Assembly: GCA_016235265.1 (NCBI GenBank)
Contig: JACRLI010000014.1
Location: 104,207 to 168,206 of the forward strand
Source: Candidatus Eisenbacteria bacterium
Lineage (GTDB): Bacteria; Eisenbacteria; RBG-16-71-46; JACRLI01
Length of the DNA: 64,000 bases
Direction of reading: 5' to 3'
The notes beneath the pieces are model-generated. The model was not told the DNA's origin and did not search any database. It saw only the letters and a list, made by a program, of their open reading frames with translations. This document shows, piece by piece, positions 34,753-44,054 of this stretch. Made by a program: the position numbers and the translations under genes. The stretch's first letter is position 1. Each line of letters opens with the position of its first letter.

Positions 34753-36849
34753 GTGTCCTGCTTCCGGCGCTCGCGCGCACCCGGTTCATCCCGTCCACTC
34801 ATTTCACGTCCGCTGCCTGAGCCCCGCTGCTTCGCCGCGGCGTTCTTCGCGTGCGCATCCCTGGCGTGCGGCCCCGCCGCGGCACGCGCCGCGCCCATGG
34901 TCCTCGACACCGTCCGCGTGGTGGCCCCGCGCCCGTCCGACGCGGAGCGGCTGGCGCGCTCGCCGGGATTCTCCACCGCGCTGACGGTGGGCCCCCGAGG
35001 CGCCCGGGATGGGGGTGTGGCCGCGGAGCTGCGGCGCGCCCCGGGCCTGCACGTGAGCACCACTGGTGGGCCTGGGGCGTTTGCCACGCTCTCCATCCGC
35101 GGCAGCTCGGCGGCCCAGGTAGGCTACTACCTGGACGGCGTGCCGCTGCGCTGGAGCGAGTTCGGCGCGGTGAACCTCAACGACCTGCCCTACGAGAGCC
35201 TCGCGCGCATCGAGGTGCACCGCGGGCACGTGCCCTTCGAACTTGGCGCGGGCGCGCCGGGGGGCGCGGTCAACCTGGTGAGCGACACCTCCCGCGCGGT
35301 GCGGGCGCGGGCAGCCATGGCGGCGGGCTCGTACGGCGACCGGCAGGAGTCCTTCGGCGCCTCGCTGCTCGCGGCCGGCGCCACGGCCCATTTCGCGCTC
35401 TCGCACGAGACCTACCGCGGAGACTTCGCCTACCGCAGCGACAACGGCACGTGGTTCGAAGCGGGAGACGACACCGGCGTGGTCCGCGTCAACAACGACC
35501 TGGACCGGTGGCGCGGTTCGCTGCTGGCGACGCGCGGGCGTGTCGCCGTGGGCGCCTACGCCTTCTCCTCCGCGCAGGGCCTGCCGGGACCCGGCTATTT
35601 CCAGGCGTACCACTCGCGCTTCCGCTCCTCGGGCGGAGCGGCCCGCGTCCGCGCCCGCCTGTGGGAGCGGGAAAGCGCCGGGCTGCTGAGCGCCGAGGCG
35701 TTCTACACCCGCGGCGAAGCGCACTTCGAGGACCCGCGCGGCGAGTTGAAGGTGGGCTACCTGGAATCACGCAGCACCGACCAGGTGCTCGGGGCGCGAC
35801 TGCACGGCACGCGGAGGCTGGGGCGTGGCGCGGAGCTGGGAGCGGCAATCCAGCAGACGGTGGAGCACTGGGCGCCGGAGTTCGTGCTGCCGAAGCGCAC
35901 GGCGCGCGGCGCCAACCGATCTTCGGGCGTGCTGGGCGCGCGCGCTTCCCTGCAGCGCGAGCGGCTGGAGGCAACCGCCGGGGCGCGCGCCGAGTGGTGG
36001 GCGGACCGCGGTTCCACCATCGACCGCATGGGGCGAGCCACGCCTCCGATGGGTGGCGCGATGGAATCGCGCATCCTGCCCGTGGCGGGCGTCTCGGTGC
36101 GCGCTCTGCCCGGGCTGTGGCTCAAGGCGGATGCGGCCGTCTACCAGCGGCTTCCGAGCATGTCGGAACGCTTCGGCGTCGAGGGCTCACAGGTGGGCAA
36201 CCCCTCGCTGCGCCCGGAGCGCGGCACCAGCCAGGATGCCGGTTTCGCGTGGCGGCTGGCGCGGGGCCCGAGTGCCTTCGAATTGGAAGGCGCGTACTTC
36301 TGGGGCACGGTCACCGACGCCATCGTGCCGGAGCAGAACTCGCAGCGGACCGCCATCCCGCAGAACAGCGGTCGGGTGCGCGTGTCGGGGGAGGAACTGC
36401 GCGCCCGCGCCGCGCTCGGGGCGCTGGAGGCCGAGGCCTCGGCCACATGGCTTTCCGCCGTGGACAAGTCGGGCGATGTCACCCGCGCGGGCAAGCAACT
36501 GCCCGGCCGCCCCGAGTTCGAGGCGTTTGCCCGGGCGATGTGGAATGCCGGCCCTCTGCGTCCCACGCTGCGTGCGCAACACGTGGGCCGCAACTGGCTG
36601 GACCGCGCCCACGCGGAGGGCTCGCTGGCCGCTTCGCGCACCCTGTGGGCGCTGGAGCTGGAGGCGCCCATCGAACCCGCCGGCCTGGCCCTGCGCTTCG
36701 CGCTCGACAACCTGACCGACCGTCGCGCCTCCGATCTCTTTGGATACCCGCTTCCGGGCCGAACCGCCCGGCTCACTCTCCGATGGACCTCCGCGCCCGG
36801 CTCCACCGGGCCCGACGCACCCGCCGGCCGCCGGCCGGAGTTGCCCTGA
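34753..36849 (+). CDS. TonB-dependent receptor, BtuB-like (B12 uptake)
   Basis: GTG 34753 follows GGAG and starts a signal sequence (CFAAAFFACASLACGPAAARA). The 698-residue protein has a TonB-box-like start (VLDTVRVVA). The plug domain carries LSIRGSSAAQVGYYLDGVPL and RIEVHRGHVPFELG...GGAVNLVS. A 22-strand-type barrel ends in RTARLTLRW before a short Pro-rich tail. The cobalamin riboswitch directly upstream makes a corrinoid the likely substrate. The receptor spans the outer membrane and draws energy from TonB/ExbBD, which are encoded elsewhere. The following propeller gene starts 14 bases later. Confidence 0.88.
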   Translation: MSCFRRSRAPGSSRPLISRPLPEPRCFAAAFFACASLACGPAAARAAPMVLDTVRVVAPRPSDAERLARSPGFSTALTVGPRGARDGGVAAELRRAPGLHVSTTGGPGAFATLSIRGSSAAQVGYYLDGVPLRWSEFGAVNLNDLPYESLARIEVHRGHVPFELGAGAPGGAVNLVSDTSRAVRARAAMAAGSYGDRQESFGASLLAAGATAHFALSHETYRGDFAYRSDNGTWFEAGDDTGVVRVNNDLDRWRGSLLATRGRVAVGAYAFSSAQGLPGPGYFQAYHSRFRSSGGAARVRARLWERESAGLLSAEAFYTRGEAHFEDPRGELKVGYLESRSTDQVLGARLHGTRRLGRGAELGAAIQQTVEHWAPEFVLPKRTARGANRSSGVLGARASLQRERLEATAGARAEWWADRGSTIDRMGRATPPMGGAMESRILPVAGVSVRALPGLWLKADAAVYQRLPSMSERFGVEGSQVGNPSLRPERGTSQDAGFAWRLARGPSAFELEGAYFWGTVTDAIVPEQNSQRTAIPQNSGRVRVSGEELRARAALGALEAEASATWLSAVDKSGDVTRAGKQLPGRPEFEAFARAMWNAGPLRPTLRAQHVGRNWLDRAHAEGSLAASRTLWALELEAPIEPAGLALRFALDNLTDRRASDLFGYPLPGRTARLTLRWTSAPGSTGPDAPAGRRPELP

Positions 36850-36862
36850 AAGGAACCGCACC

Positions 36863-38275
36863 ATGCGCACCGCATCCCTGGCCATCCTCTCGATCCTGCT
36901 CCTGGGCACGCCGGCCGTGCCGGCCGCGCGGGCCGCGACCCGCGCCCTGGTGGTCACCACCGACTACGGCGTGAGTGGCAGCGCCGCCGACGTGGGCCTG
37001 AACTCGCCGTGGACCCTTCACGACAACGTGGCCACCACGGGCAGCGACGCCGTCGTGCGCTGGCACGGAGGTCGCTTTCACGTGGTCAACCGCGCGGGCG
37101 GGGACAACATCCAGGTGCTGGACCCGGTGCCCTCGTGGCACATCGTGGTGCAGTTCTCGGTCGGCGCGGGCTCCAATCCGCACGACATCGCGTTCGTCTC
37201 AACCACGAAGGCGTACGTGACGCGCTATGACAGCCCCGAACTGTGGGTGGTCAACCCGCAGACCGGCGCGCACACCGGCACCGTCAGTTTCGCGGCCTTC
37301 GCCGACGCCGACGGGATTCCCGAGATGGACCAGGCCGCGGTGGTGGGGAAGCGGCTGTTCGTGTCGCTGCAACTGCTCGACCGGGCCAATTTCTACGCGC
37401 CGACGGGGCCCGGGAAGGTCGTGGTGATTGACACCGACGCCGACACGGTGCTGGATGCCAATCCCGCGCTGCCCGGAAAGCAGGCGATCCCGCTCACCGG
37501 GGCCAACCCCAACACGCCGCTGTTGCTCAACCGCGCCGACGGCCGGCTGTACGTGGGTGAGACGGGGGACTACGGAGTGCTCGACGGGGGCATCGAGGGG
37601 ATCGACCCGGTGGGCCTCACGGCGGGCGGGTTCGCGGTGCGGGAGGACTCCCTGCATGCGGACATCAACTTGTTCCGGTTCACCTCCGGAACGGAGGGCT
37701 ACGCCATCGTGTCGGACGCATCGTTCAACACCGCGTTGGTGAGGTTCGATCTCTCCACGCACCGGCGCACGGCGACGATCTACGCGCCCGGCGGGTTCGT
37801 GCTGGTGGACGTCAACGTGGACGACGCGGGGCAGGTGTGGGTGGCGGACCGGTCATCGTCCGCGCCGGGGGTGCGGGTCTTCGACGCCGCCAGCGGGGTG
37901 CAGAAGACGTCCACACCGGTCAGCACGGGCCTCAAGCCGGGCGGGATCGCGTTCGACCTGGGCACGCCGACGGCGGTGCCCGGGCCGGGACGTCCGGGGG
38001 CGCGGCCGCTGACGGTACGGGCACTGGGCGGAGCAGTGTCTGCGGGCGGTGTGGAATTCAGCGTGCGCGGCGGACTGGGTGCGCGCCGGGCCCGGATCGT
38101 GGATGTGTCGGGGCGGGTGCTGCGGGCGTGGGGGCTTCCGGCGGGTCCGACGGAGACCACCCTGATCTGGGATGGCGCCGCTTCGGGCGGCGGGTGGGCG
38201 GCTTCAGGGGTGTACTGGCTGCGGGTGGAATGCGGCCAGGAGGCCGGGGTGGCGAAGGTCGTCCGGGTGAAGTAG
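36863..38275 (+). CDS. Secreted beta-propeller protein with C-terminal FlgD-like Ig domain
   Basis: ATG 36863 follows AAGGAA. The 470-residue protein has a cleavable signal (ASLAILSILLLGTPAVPAARA) and YncE-like propeller repeats (DAVVRWHGGRFHVVNRAGGDNIQVLD, PHDIAFVSTTKAYVTRY, LYVGETGDYG). A C-terminal ~75-residue domain has VDVSGRVLRAW...GVYWLRVECG...KVVRVK, the pattern of FlgD-Ig/por-type sorting domains. It is the second gene behind the cobalamin riboswitch. In Bacteroides a beta-propeller surface protein, BtuG, caps BtuB and captures B12. The same role is a reasonable inference here, but there is no lipobox, so the C-terminal domain may do the anchoring. Confidence 0.8.
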   Translation: MRTASLAILSILLLGTPAVPAARAATRALVVTTDYGVSGSAADVGLNSPWTLHDNVATTGSDAVVRWHGGRFHVVNRAGGDNIQVLDPVPSWHIVVQFSVGAGSNPHDIAFVSTTKAYVTRYDSPELWVVNPQTGAHTGTVSFAAFADADGIPEMDQAAVVGKRLFVSLQLLDRANFYAPTGPGKVVVIDTDADTVLDANPALPGKQAIPLTGANPNTPLLLNRADGRLYVGETGDYGVLDGGIEGIDPVGLTAGGFAVREDSLHADINLFRFTSGTEGYAIVSDASFNTALVRFDLSTHRRTATIYAPGGFVLVDVNVDDAGQVWVADRSSSAPGVRVFDAASGVQKTSTPVSTGLKPGGIAFDLGTPTAVPGPGRPGARPLTVRALGGAVSAGGVEFSVRGGLGARRARIVDVSGRVLRAWGLPAGPTETTLIWDGAASGGGWAASGVYWLRVECGQEAGVAKVVRVK

Positions 38276-38444
38276 GGGCGCGCCCGGGGCGGGTGCGGGA
38301 TGCCCGCGCGTTGCTGAAACTCCCCGGCGGGCGGGAGCGTATACTGGTTCGGACTCGCCTGGGACGTTCCGGGCTGCGCGTCACTCATCCCGGTCCGCGG
38401 AAACAGCCCCCGCGCGGGAGTCGGCATCCACCCGGAGGCAGGCC

Positions 38445-39149
38445 GTGAACTCAACCAAGGCGATGGCGCATCGAATCGGCGCACTCTACTTCATCTTCAT
38501 GATCCTGGGAATCGTCGGCGAGTTCCTGTTTCCGAGATTCATGGTGCCCGGCGACGCCGCTGCCACGGCCCGCAACATCACCGCGGGCGAGCCCACCTAC
38601 CGCCTCGGGATCCTGCTCGGGATCGCCACCCTGGTGATCTTCATCTTCCTGGTCGCGGGCCTGTACCGGTTGCTCCGGGACGCGAGCCGGTTCCACAGCA
38701 TGCTCATGGTCCTGCTGGTGTCCACCGGCATCGCGCTCGCGTTCACCAACCTGCTCCTCGAGTTCGTCCCCCTGATGCTCCTGGCCGGCACCGACTACAT
38801 GTCGGTGTTCACCAAGCCCCAGCTGGATGCCCTGGCGTTGGGCGCGCTCAAGTTGCACGGAGACTGCGCCGGGGTGGTCACCGCCTTCTGGGGACTGTGG
38901 CTTCTTCCCTTCGGCATCCTCGTCATCAAGTCCCGCTTCTTCCCCCGGATCCTCGGCGTCCTGCTGATGATCGCGGGCTTGGCGTACATGGTGTCGAGCG
39001 TCACAGGGGTGCTCTTCCCGGAGCACAAGCGCATGATATTCCGGCTCCTGATGCCGCTCTACCTCGGGGAGGTGCCGATCATCTTCTGGATGATGATCAT
39101 GGGAGCGAAGGCACGGCAGGCCGTGACCCCGCCCGCGCCGGCGGGATGA
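38445..39149 (+). CDS. DUF4386-family membrane protein
   Basis: GTG 38445 lies 6 bases after GGAGG. The 234-residue protein has about six transmembrane helices, with the DUF4386 opening (KAMAHRIGALYFIFMILGIVGEF) and the typical RILGVLLMIAGLAYMVSS segment. The function of the family is unknown. A TATACT box at 38340-38345 lies 100 bases upstream, without a convincing -35. The gene is convergent with the methyltransferase gene and shows no operon link. Confidence 0.82.
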   Translation: MNSTKAMAHRIGALYFIFMILGIVGEFLFPRFMVPGDAAATARNITAGEPTYRLGILLGIATLVIFIFLVAGLYRLLRDASRFHSMLMVLLVSTGIALAFTNLLLEFVPLMLLAGTDYMSVFTKPQLDALALGALKLHGDCAGVVTAFWGLWLLPFGILVIKSRFFPRILGVLLMIAGLAYMVSSVTGVLFPEHKRMIFRLLMPLYLGEVPIIFWMMIMGAKARQAVTPPAPAG

Positions 39150-39168
39150 AGGGCGGCCTGGCGCCGCC

Positions 39169-39729
39169 CTACTTCACCGCCTCCAGGATGATCTCCCCGT
39201 GGTACGGCCGGGTCTCCAGGCCGCGCAATTCCGCGCGCCCGCTCTGCCGCCACGCAAGTCGCTGCGCCGCCTCGAACCCCGCCTCCACCAGCATCGCCCG
39301 CAGCTCCTTCTCGTCATAGAGGAACTGGTGCCCCCACAGCCGCATGCCCTCGTTCATCATCTGGCAGGGCGTGGCGGGATTCCACTCCATGTCCCGCCAC
39401 TCGGTGGTGCGGCTCATGAGGTACTCCATCACCATCTTCGCCAGGTCGGGGGTGCTGACGCGCAGCACCCCGCCCGGGACCAGCACCCGGTGACACTCGC
39501 GCATCAGGGCCAGGCCCTGCTCGCGGGTGAGGTGCTCCAGGAAGTGCTCCGAGTACACGTGGGTGATGGCGCCGTCCGCCAGGGGCAGGGGCCGGGTGAG
39601 GTCGAAGGCGATGGCGCCTTCGCCGGCCTCGAGGTCGAGGTTGGCCCAGCCTTCCATCACGTGCGGGCCGCACCCCAGGTGCAGCTTCGTGTGGCCCGCG
39701 AACCGGTCGGCGGCGCCGGCGGAGGCCAT
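39169..39729 (-). CDS. SAM-dependent methyltransferase (class I)
   Basis: ATG 39729 overlaps the preceding stop (TGATG). The 186-residue protein has the SAM-binding strand KLHLGCGPHVMEGWANLDLE, the acidic loop, and EHFLEHLTREQGLALMRECHRVLVPGGVLRVSTPDL. This is the form of methyltransferases often found in glycan or cell-wall loci. It is compact and lacks any extra domain. Translational coupling to the M2 peptidase gene suggests joint expression, although no functional link is evident. The acceptor cannot be inferred. Confidence 0.85.
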   Translation of the reverse strand: MASAGAADRFAGHTKLHLGCGPHVMEGWANLDLEAGEGAIAFDLTRPLPLADGAITHVYSEHFLEHLTREQGLALMRECHRVLVPGGVLRVSTPDLAKMVMEYLMSRTTEWRDMEWNPATPCQMMNEGMRLWGHQFLYDEKELRAMLVEAGFEAAQRLAWRQSGRAELRGLETRPYHGEIILEAVK

Positions 39730-41342
39730 CAGCCGGCGTACTCCGCCACGAAGTGCGCCGGGTTGAGACCCTCGCCGGTGCACTTCTCCAGGGTCACTTC
39801 CCAGGGATGGCGCGCCCCCAGGGCGAACAGGCCGTTCACGAAGTACTCCCCGACTTCCTTGCGGTTCACCAGCGCTCCGAGCGCGCCGTCGGCGGAGCCC
39901 AGGACGCGGCCGGACACGTGGCGCGCCAGCTGGGAGGCCATCATCTCGCCCAGCAGGTAGTTCTGGTAGTACACCGGCGCCACGGCGAGGTGGATCTTGG
40001 AGGCCCAGTCGGGCGCGTTGCGGCCCGCGGGGCGCGCCAGCTTCTGGAAGCGCTCCACGTAGTCCCACCAGCGCGAATCGGGAACCCCCTCCGGATCGGC
40101 GTACAGGTCGCGCTCGAAGTGGGTCATCACCATCACCCAGCGGGTCAGCAGCATGAACTCGCGGCCCAGGTGGCGGCGCAGCTTCACGCCCAGCGCCCTG
40201 GCTTCCGTCGCCGGTACGCCGACGATCTTCTCCAGCCACTCGGGGCAATGGGTGAAGCGCCCGTTCAACATGGCGATGGCCTCGGTGGACAGGATGTGCG
40301 CGGGCTCGCGCAACAGGAACGGCAGCCCGCGGTCGCAGTACTTGTCGTACACCGCGTGGCCCAGTTCGTGGAGCAGCGTGCCCATCCACTTCTCGTTGGA
40401 CTTGAGATTGCACAGCACGCGCACGTCGTCGCGCCGGTCGATGCTCATGCAGAACGCGTGCTGGCACTTGCCGTCGCGCTCGTAGAGATCGGCGCGGGCC
40501 AGCAGGTCGTCCACCGGCATTCCCGTGCCGTCGAAGTGGGTCTTCGCCAGGGTCTCGAGCTTCTTCTCCGCGAAGTAGCCGTCCAGCGACACGTCGCTGG
40601 GGGGCGCCTCCTGGAAGAAAGGGTCCGCCATGTGCCACGGGCCGACCTCCGAGGGCCGCACGCCGAAGCGCTTCGCCAGGGATTCGTCCAGCTGCTCGCG
40701 CCACGCCGTGAACGGCGCGTCGGAGAGCTGCTCCAGCTTCGCGAAGGTGTCGAACAGCCGCGTCTCGTCCAGTTCCTGGAGCTCGAGACCCATCGCGAAG
40801 TAGTCGCGGAAGCCCAGGCGCTTCGCCTCGATGTTCCGCCGGCGCGCCAGCTCTCGGATGCCCGCGCAGGTGCGCGTGCCGATCTGCTTGCTGGCCTCCC
40901 ACGCGGCCCGCCGCGCGCCGTTGTCCGTCTCGTCGCGCAGGATGTCCTTGATCCGGTTGTCCGTGACCGGTGTTCCGTTCAGTTCCGCCCGGAAGTTGTT
41001 GAACGTCCCCTCGAGGGCTTTCTGCATCCTGACCAGCTCCTCGATTACCTTGGGGGCCATCTGGTTGCCCAGGTAGGCGCGGTACAGCCGGTCCAGCTGG
41101 CGCGCGAGGAGCGGGTCCTCCGGGGTGCCCTGGGACCGGAACGCCTTGAGCTCGGCGAAGTCGGAGGCACTCCCGTAGTGGCGGATGTACTCCGCCTGCA
41201 GCCGCGCGCTCAGGGCCTGGTCGTCCTCGCGGCCGGTGGTGTTGGCCTTCCACTCGGCGTCCAGGGCGGCGAAGGCCTTGGGCTCGATGGCCCGGGTGTG
41301 GGCGTCAATCCAGGCAGCCAGGGACTGTTGATTGGGGCTCAC
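39729..41342 (-). CDS. M2-family zinc metallopeptidase (ACE-like)
   Basis: GTG 41342 follows a GAGG site. The 537-residue all-helical protein has the zinc site HELGH (325-329) with the third ligand Glu354 in LSTEAIAML, the gluzincin HExxH-x24-E arrangement. It ends in a helix pair with YYQNYLLGEMMASQL, as in bacterial M2 peptidyl-dipeptidases. No signal peptide is visible, so it may act on peptides in the cytoplasm, unlike secreted animal ACE. It diverges from the second PEP-CTERM gene and is followed by a coupled methyltransferase gene. Confidence 0.87.
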   Translation of the reverse strand: MSPNQQSLAAWIDAHTRAIEPKAFAALDAEWKANTTGREDDQALSARLQAEYIRHYGSASDFAELKAFRSQGTPEDPLLARQLDRLYRAYLGNQMAPKVIEELVRMQKALEGTFNNFRAELNGTPVTDNRIKDILRDETDNGARRAAWEASKQIGTRTCAGIRELARRRNIEAKRLGFRDYFAMGLELQELDETRLFDTFAKLEQLSDAPFTAWREQLDESLAKRFGVRPSEVGPWHMADPFFQEAPPSDVSLDGYFAEKKLETLAKTHFDGTGMPVDDLLARADLYERDGKCQHAFCMSIDRRDDVRVLCNLKSNEKWMGTLLHELGHAVYDKYCDRGLPFLLREPAHILSTEAIAMLNGRFTHCPEWLEKIVGVPATEARALGVKLRRHLGREFMLLTRWVMVMTHFERDLYADPEGVPDSRWWDYVERFQKLARPAGRNAPDWASKIHLAVAPVYYQNYLLGEMMASQLARHVSGRVLGSADGALGALVNRKEVGEYFVNGLFALGARHPWEVTLEKCTGEGLNPAHFVAEYAG

Positions 41343-41432
41343 TCGTCACCTCGTTTGAAGTGTGTGCCGGCGTCGGGCTCAACGACCTCGACCGACTTCG
41401 CCCGCCTCGGGCGAGTGCGGGACGCGGCATGC

Positions 41433-41461
41433 TTGCGGCACGCCCGATGATAATGCATACT
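41433..41461 (+). promoter_or_regulatory. Sigma-70-like promoter of the second PEP-CTERM gene
   Basis: TTGCGG (41433-41438) and CATACT (41456-41461) are 17 bases apart. The same CATACT -10 form is seen at the polymerase cassette. Confidence 0.55.
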
Positions 41462-41555
41462 TGCAGATGGTAGTAGGGCAACGTGATGGTACTGACGGCG
41501 GGGACGGCGGCAGCCCGGCTCACCCGCCTCGAACGCACCAGGAGGAGGAATCGCC

Positions 41556-42188
41556 ATGAAGCAGCTGTGGTTCGTGCTCATGCTCGGAACGCTCCTTGTC
41601 GCCGGCCAGGCCGGCGCGATGAACCTGGTCACGAATGGCGGGTTCGAGAATCCGGTGGTGCCGCCCGGCAGTCCGTACCTCATTGACGTCACGCCTTTTG
41701 GCTGGACCGGCACCGGGGACATTGCCGTGCAGGGCTATGCCGGAGCCGTGTCGAGCGGTGATGGAAACCAGTGGTTCGACCTCAATCCGGGGGTGGGAAC
41801 GGGATCCGGCATCTCGCAGGATGTCTTCCTGACCGCCGGCACGGCCTACGAATTCTCGTTCCTCTTCAACGGCGGCGGCGGGGGTTCGACAACGGAGATC
41901 TCCTACTTCCTGGGGTCAGGCTCGGGAACCGTCCTGTCCGGAGTCGTTTCGACGGCGGGGATGGACGTGTACGGCGGCACGCTGTGGAGGGGCCTCGGGG
42001 CCACGTTCATTCCTCCCACCAGCGAGGTGCGGACGCTCAGGTTCCTTCCGAATGGCGCCTATTCGGGTGGTTTCATTGACAAGGTGGAACTGCTGGAGCC
42101 CTCGGCCGCCATTCCGGAGCCGGCCACCCTGCTCCTCTTCGGAACCGCGCTGGCAGGCCTGGCGAAGTCGAGGCGCAGAGGGAAATAG
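41556..42188 (+). CDS. PEP-CTERM protein with DUF642/NGGFE-type body
   Basis: ATG 41556 follows GGAGGAGG. The 210-residue precursor has a signal peptide (LWFVLMLGTLLVAGQAGA), then NLVTNGGFENP, the usual opening of DUF642-like carbohydrate-binding beta-sandwich domains. The strand-rich body has a glycine run (FNGGGGGSTT), and the tail is IPEPATLLLFGTALAGLAKSRRRGK-like. Exosortase processing and surface retention or release are expected from the family. A strong hairpin follows, and the next gene is convergent. Confidence 0.88.
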   Translation: MKQLWFVLMLGTLLVAGQAGAMNLVTNGGFENPVVPPGSPYLIDVTPFGWTGTGDIAVQGYAGAVSSGDGNQWFDLNPGVGTGSGISQDVFLTAGTAYEFSFLFNGGGGGSTTEISYFLGSGSGTVLSGVVSTAGMDVYGGTLWRGLGATFIPPTSEVRTLRFLPNGAYSGGFIDKVELLEPSAAIPEPATLLLFGTALAGLAKSRRRGK

Positions 42189-42226
42189 AGCCACCCGGCT
42201 CGGCAGGGAACGGCGACTACGAACAT

Positions 42227-42255
42227 GAAGGCAGGGCCAGGCTGGCCCTGCCTTC
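42227..42255. terminator. Bidirectional terminator hairpin
   Basis: A perfect 14-bp inverted repeat (GAAGGCAGGGCCAG / CTGGCCCTGCCTTC) around one G lies between the convergent PEP-CTERM and gamma-glutamyltransferase genes. Confidence 0.75.
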
Positions 42256-42347
42256 GCTGTTGGCTCCTCCGGCCGTGGCTCTGCCGCCGGGTTCCCGTGT
42301 CCCCGGCCTGGCGGGGTGGAATCGGCTCGCGGGCTCGCGCACACGTG

Positions 42348-43991
42348 TCAGTATCCGATCGCGAGCCCGTCCTTGCGCGGATCGCTGCCGCCTTCGAGTG
42401 TCCCATTGTCGCGCCGCATGCGGATGATCTGCCCGCCGCCGAAGCCGCCCATCAGCGTGTCGTCGTGCTCGACGCGGTGTCCGAATGCCCGCAGCGCGTC
42501 GGCGCTGGTGCCCGGCACGAGCGACTCCAGAAGCACGCGGCCTTCCTCCACGCGGAACCGGGGGAGCTCCAGCACCCGCTGGACGTCGAGGTCGAAGTCC
42601 AGCATCCCCGTCACCACCTGCAGGTGGCCCTGTGGCTGCATCGGCCCGCCCATCACGCCGAAGACGGCCAGCGGGCCGGGGCTGTCCGTGGCGTCAGGTG
42701 GGGCGTCGAAGAGCATGGCGGGGATGATGGTATGGAATGGCCGCTTGCCCGGCGCCAGTTCGTTCGGGTGGCCCGGCTCGAGGGTGAAGCCGGCGCCGCG
42801 ATTCTGCAGCGCCATGCCGGTGCCGGGGACCACCACGCCGGATCCGAATCCATAATACAGGCTCTGTATGAAGCTCACGCAGTCGCGCCTGCCGTCCACC
42901 GCGCACAGGTACACGGTGTTGTCGCCGCGCGGAATGCCGGCGGTGGGCATCTTGAGCGCCTGTTCGGGCTGGATCAGCGCGCGCCGCGTGGCGCTGTAGG
43001 TCTCGGAGACCAGTTCGGCCACCGGCACCGCCGCCATGGCCGGATCGCCGATGAAGCGGTGCGCGTCGGCGAACGCCAGGCGCATGGCCTCGATCTCCAC
43101 GTGCAACGCCGCCTGCGACAGCGCGCCCATGCCGCGCAGGTCGAAGCCCTCGCACACGCGCAGCGCCAGCAGCGCCGCCAGGCCCTGTCCGTTGGGCGGG
43201 CACTCCACCACGTAGTGGCCGCGGTAGGGCGCCCACAGCGGGGTCACCCACTCCGGCTTGTGTCCGGCCAGGTCCTCCGCTTCCACGAAGCCGCCCTGCT
43301 TCGCGCACTCCGCGGCGATGGCCTCGGCCATCACGCCATGGTAGAAGGCCTTCGCGCCGCCCTTGGCGATGCGCTTGAGCGAGGCGGCCAGGTCCGGGTT
43401 GCGAAAGACCTCGCCGGCGCGCGGCGCGCGGCCGCCGGGCAGATACACGCGCGCGGCCTCGGGATTGGCGCGGAGCTTCTCGGTGAGCTTCTCCCAGCTG
43501 GCGGCGATCAGCTCGGTGACGGGAAAGCCGCGTTCGGCGGTCTCCATGGCCGGCGCCAGGCAGCGGTCCAGCTTCCAGGTGCCGCACTTCTCCAACAGCG
43601 CGGCCCAGCCGGACACGGCCCCCGGCACGCTGATGGACCGCCCGCCGGTCAGAGGCACGCGGTCCAACCCCTGCGCGCGCAGCGCGGCGGCGGTGGCCTT
43701 CGAACCGGCCCGGCCGCTGGCGTTGAGCGCGCGGAGCTTGCGGTCGGCGGCGCTCCAGTGGATGGCGAAAGCGTCGCCGCCGATTCCGGTGGACATCGGC
43801 TCCACCACGCACAGCATGGCGGCCATGGTGACGATGGCGTCCGCGGCGTTGCCGCCCTCGCGCAGCGCGCGCAGCCCCTCGACGGCGGCCAGCGGCTGCG
43901 AGCAGGCCACCATGCCCTCGGAGGCGCGGGCCACCGAGCGGCGGGCGTAGAAGGGCAGGGCTTCTTCGGGGGTGCTCGTGTGGATGGGCAT
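42348..43991 (-). CDS. Gamma-glutamyltransferase-family protein
   Basis: The frame opens at TTG 44000, but ATG 43991 (MPIHTST) is preferred. The ~547-residue protein has the Ntn-hydrolase autocleavage site, with Thr359 in PRGDNTVYLCAVD as the new N-terminal nucleophile. It also has the large-subunit segment EGGNAADAIVTMAAML and the small-subunit GGxGGGQII and SDPRKDG segments. The family cleaves gamma-glutamyl bonds such as those of glutathione. No signal peptide is seen, unlike the periplasmic E. coli enzyme, so a cytoplasmic gamma-glutamyl or acyl hydrolase is possible. A hairpin separates it from the gene upstream. Confidence 0.87.
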   Translation of the reverse strand: MPIHTSTPEEALPFYARRSVARASEGMVACSQPLAAVEGLRALREGGNAADAIVTMAAMLCVVEPMSTGIGGDAFAIHWSAADRKLRALNASGRAGSKATAAALRAQGLDRVPLTGGRSISVPGAVSGWAALLEKCGTWKLDRCLAPAMETAERGFPVTELIAASWEKLTEKLRANPEAARVYLPGGRAPRAGEVFRNPDLAASLKRIAKGGAKAFYHGVMAEAIAAECAKQGGFVEAEDLAGHKPEWVTPLWAPYRGHYVVECPPNGQGLAALLALRVCEGFDLRGMGALSQAALHVEIEAMRLAFADAHRFIGDPAMAAVPVAELVSETYSATRRALIQPEQALKMPTAGIPRGDNTVYLCAVDGRRDCVSFIQSLYYGFGSGVVVPGTGMALQNRGAGFTLEPGHPNELAPGKRPFHTIIPAMLFDAPPDATDSPGPLAVFGVMGGPMQPQGHLQVVTGMLDFDLDVQRVLELPRFRVEEGRVLLESLVPGTSADALRAFGHRVEHDDTLMGGFGGGQIIRMRRDNGTLEGGSDPRKDGLAIGY

Positions 43992-44008
43992 GGCAGGCAA
44001 CCTAGCAC

Positions 44009-44036
44009 GCCCCCGCCTTGGGGGGAAGGCGGGGGC
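44009..44036 (-). repeat. GC-rich hairpin between the lectin gene and the transferase gene
   Basis: An 11-bp perfect stem (GCCCCCGCCTT / AAGGCGGGGGC) with a six-G loop lies just after the lectin-type gene. No T run follows on the minus strand, so termination is uncertain. Confidence 0.5.
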
Positions 44037-44054
44037 GGGGCAAAGGCCTGGGCG

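Noticed and set aside
38340-38345. TATACT as the promoter of the DUF4386 gene.
   Set aside because: No -35 or extended -10 at a proper distance; kept only as a remark in the gene entry.
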